Shown here: one piece after another, positions 5,712 through 7,286 of the stretch | Layout of the letters: each line of letters opens with the position of its first letter | Position numbering within the stretch: the stretch's first letter is position 1 | NCBI GenBank assembly: GCA_013360985.1 | Contig: JABWAM010000124.1 | Span: 1-7,286, forward strand | Source of the DNA: Verrucomicrobiia bacterium | GTDB lineage: Bacteria > Verrucomicrobiota > Verrucomicrobiia > JABWAM01 | Direction of reading: 5' to 3' | Length of the DNA: 7,286 nucleotides | The notes under the pieces: model-generated | What the model saw: only the letters and a program-made list of their open reading frames with translations | Databases searched by the model: none | Told to the model about the DNA's origin: nothing | Translations under genes and position numbers: made by a program

Positions 5712-7286
5712 ATGGAGGATTCGGCCAAGGGATCGCGCTGGACGGTGTACCGGCGCGCGTTGCGCTATTATCGTCCGCACGCCGGCGCCACCGCCGCGGC
5801 GGCGGTCTTCGTCCTGTTGGGGATCGGCGTGAACCTGCTGAAGCCGTGGCCGCTCAAGTACATCTTCGACGACGTCCTGGGCAAATCCGCGGAGGGCGCG
5901 GCTTCGGCGGGCTTTCATGACGCGCGGGTCCTGGTGTTCTGGTGCGCGGCGATGGTGGGGCTGCATCTGGTCTGGGGCGTCTTCAATTTCGTCAGCAACT
6001 ATCTCCTGGTGGAGGTTGGCCTCCGCGCGCTGGCGCGGGTGCGCCGCGATCTCTTCGCGCACCTGCAGCGGTTGTCGCTGAAGTTCCACGACGCGCGCAG
6101 CTCGGCCGACTCGATGTTTCGCGTGAGTTATGACGCGCAAGCGATCCAATCCATCTTCAACCGCGGGTTTTCGAGCGTTTTTTCGACCGCGGTGACCTTC
6201 GCGGGAACCGTGGCGGTGATGATGCGGATGAACGGGGAGTTGACGCTTCTCGCGCTCGGGATCGCTCCCGTGCTCGGGTTCGCGATCTGGTTTTACGCGG
6301 ACCGCATCCGCCGCCAGTCCACGGCGATTTCCGAAAGCGACAGCGCCCTTTCGGCGCGGGTGCAGGAGGGGTTGAGCGGCATCCGCATCATCCACGCCTT
6401 TGGGCGCGAGGACTACGAGATCCAACGTTTCGAGGAGCAGTGTCGGAACAGCCTCCGCGCCAACCTCCGGCTGACCTTCAGCCATGTCTCGTCGGCGCTC
6501 GTGGTGGGGACGCTCATGGCGGCGGGAACCGCGGCGATGGTGTACGGCGGGGCGCGGCAGGTGATGAACGGCTCCCTGACGCCGGGCGATCTTCTCGTCT
6601 TCGTTTCCTACCTGGCGATGCTCTACGAACCGCTCCAGTCGCTGAGCTACACGGCCTGGGCGCTCGAGGGCGCGGCCGCGGGGGCGCAACGCGTCTTCGA
6701 GGTGCTCGATACGCGCGAAGACGTGGCGGATCGCCCCGGTGCGCGTGCGCTTCCCTCGGTGCGCGGCGGGGTGGCGTTCGAGGAGGTGAGCTTCGGCTAT
6801 GATCCGGCGCGATGGATCTTGCGCGGCGTTTCCCTGCGCGTGGACGAGGGGCGCGCGGTCGCCTTCGTGGGGACGACGGGCGCGGGAAAGACGACGCTCC
6901 TCAGTCTCGTGCCGCGCTTTTACGATCCGCTCGAAGGAAGGGTGCGCGTGGGCGGCCGCGACGTTCGCGAGGTGACGAAGTCGTCTCTGCGCGAACAGGT
7001 CGGCCTGGTGTTGCAGGACACGATGCTGCTCGCGGGCTCGGTCCGCGACAACATCCGTTACGGGCGCCTCGACGCCACGGACGCCGAAGTGGAGCGCGCG
7101 GCGCGCCTGGCGCGCGTGCACGACTTCGCGGCAAGCCTGCCCCGGGGGTACGACACCGAAGCGGGCGAACGCGGCGTGCGTTTCTCCGTGGGACAGCGCC
7201 AGCGCATCGGCATCGCGCGGGCCTTCCTCAAGGACGCGCCGATCCTGTTGCTTGACGAACCGACGTCCGCGCTCGACCCTGAAACC
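5712..7286 (+). CDS. ABC exporter half-transporter, membrane domain fused to ATPase (3' end cut by window)
   Basis: Frame 3 is open from ATG 5712 to the window edge, giving 525 residues without a stop. Residues about 25-320 are the type I exporter membrane domain, with six likely helices in clusters near 26-48, 75-100, 155-195 and 258-315. GLSGIRIIHAFGREDYEIQR (220-239) is the coupling-helix region typical of MsbA/LmrA-like proteins. The ATPase domain follows from about 352: A-loop tyrosine in FGYDP (363), Walker A GTTGAGKTT (387-395), Q-loop glutamine 435 in LVLQDTMLL, signature FSVGQRQR (491-498), Walker B ILLLDEP (511-517) and D-loop SALD (519-522). The H-loop and last roughly 50 residues lie beyond the window. 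It would act as a dimer in the inner membrane, exporting a lipid, lipid-linked glycan, peptide or drug; the cargo is not identifiable. The signature has Phe and Val where LSGGQ has Leu and Gly. No ribosome binding site precedes the ATG, so coupling to the oxidoreductase stop 14 bases upstream is plausible. Confidence 0.94.
   Translation, partial: MEDSAKGSRWTVYRRALRYYRPHAGATAAAAVFVLLGIGVNLLKPWPLKYIFDDVLGKSAEGAASAGFHDARVLVFWCAAMVGLHLVWGVFNFVSNYLLVEVGLRALARVRRDLFAHLQRLSLKFHDARSSADSMFRVSYDAQAIQSIFNRGFSSVFSTAVTFAGTVAVMMRMNGELTLLALGIAPVLGFAIWFYADRIRRQSTAISESDSALSARVQEGLSGIRIIHAFGREDYEIQRFEEQCRNSLRANLRLTFSHVSSALVVGTLMAAGTAAMVYGGARQVMNGSLTPGDLLVFVSYLAMLYEPLQSLSYTAWALEGAAAGAQRVFEVLDTREDVADRPGARALPSVRGGVAFEEVSFGYDPARWILRGVSLRVDEGRAVAFVGTTGAGKTTLLSLVPRFYDPLEGRVRVGGRDVREVTKSSLREQVGLVLQDTMLLAGSVRDNIRYGRLDATDAEVERAARLARVHDFAASLPRGYDTEAGERGVRFSVGQRQRIGIARAFLKDAPILLLDEPTSALDPET

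Noticed and set aside
5607..7121. 504-residue open frame on the - strand opposite the ABC exporter
   Set aside because: The + strand frame has all ABC exporter motifs. The antisense product is His/Arg-rich with no fold signature.

Overview
The window is high-GC bacterial DNA, roughly two thirds G+C by eye with strongly G/C-ending codons. It carries a housekeeping purine gene, a tRNA with its CCA encoded, and a compact run of membrane and signalling genes. The taxon cannot be fixed from the sequence. A Gram-negative such as a member of the Verrucomicrobiota is only an impression, based on the gene mix and on several starts that lack a Shine-Dalgarno sequence.

Left part (1-1215). The 5' end of purE runs leftward off the window edge, from a start at 142. 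Its best promoter match places the transcription start almost on the ATG. Divergently on the + strand lies the wreck of a ROK-family sugar repressor/kinase (338-897). The zinc-binding and C-terminal half is intact in one frame, but no start codon exists in that frame. A possible stub of the N-terminal helix-turn-helix sits just upstream in another frame. The ROK remnant converges on a complete tRNA-Tyr(GUA) gene on the - strand (986-1071). A perfect GC-rich hairpin and a probable tRNA promoter occupy the 144-bp gap between the tRNA and the next gene.

Right part (1216-7286). Four genes run in the same direction with almost no spacing: a SulP-family anion permease with a C-terminal STAS domain, a soluble PAS-PAS histidine kinase whose start overlaps the permease end by 26 bases, a Gfo/Idh/MocA-type NAD(P)-dependent sugar oxidoreductase, and an ABC exporter half-transporter (membrane domain fused to ATPase). 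The exporter is cut by the window edge just after the Walker B/D-loop region. The spacing suggests one operon. The permease-kinase overlap suggests coupled translation and perhaps a functional link between anion transport and signalling. The oxidoreductase and exporter would fit surface-glycan or lipid-linked sugar metabolism, but nothing in the sequence proves this.

No CRISPR array, insertion sequence, phage gene or clearly new system is visible. The points most worth a second look are the deleted and frameshifted ROK gene, the predicted leaderless purE transcript and the overlapping permease-kinase pair.
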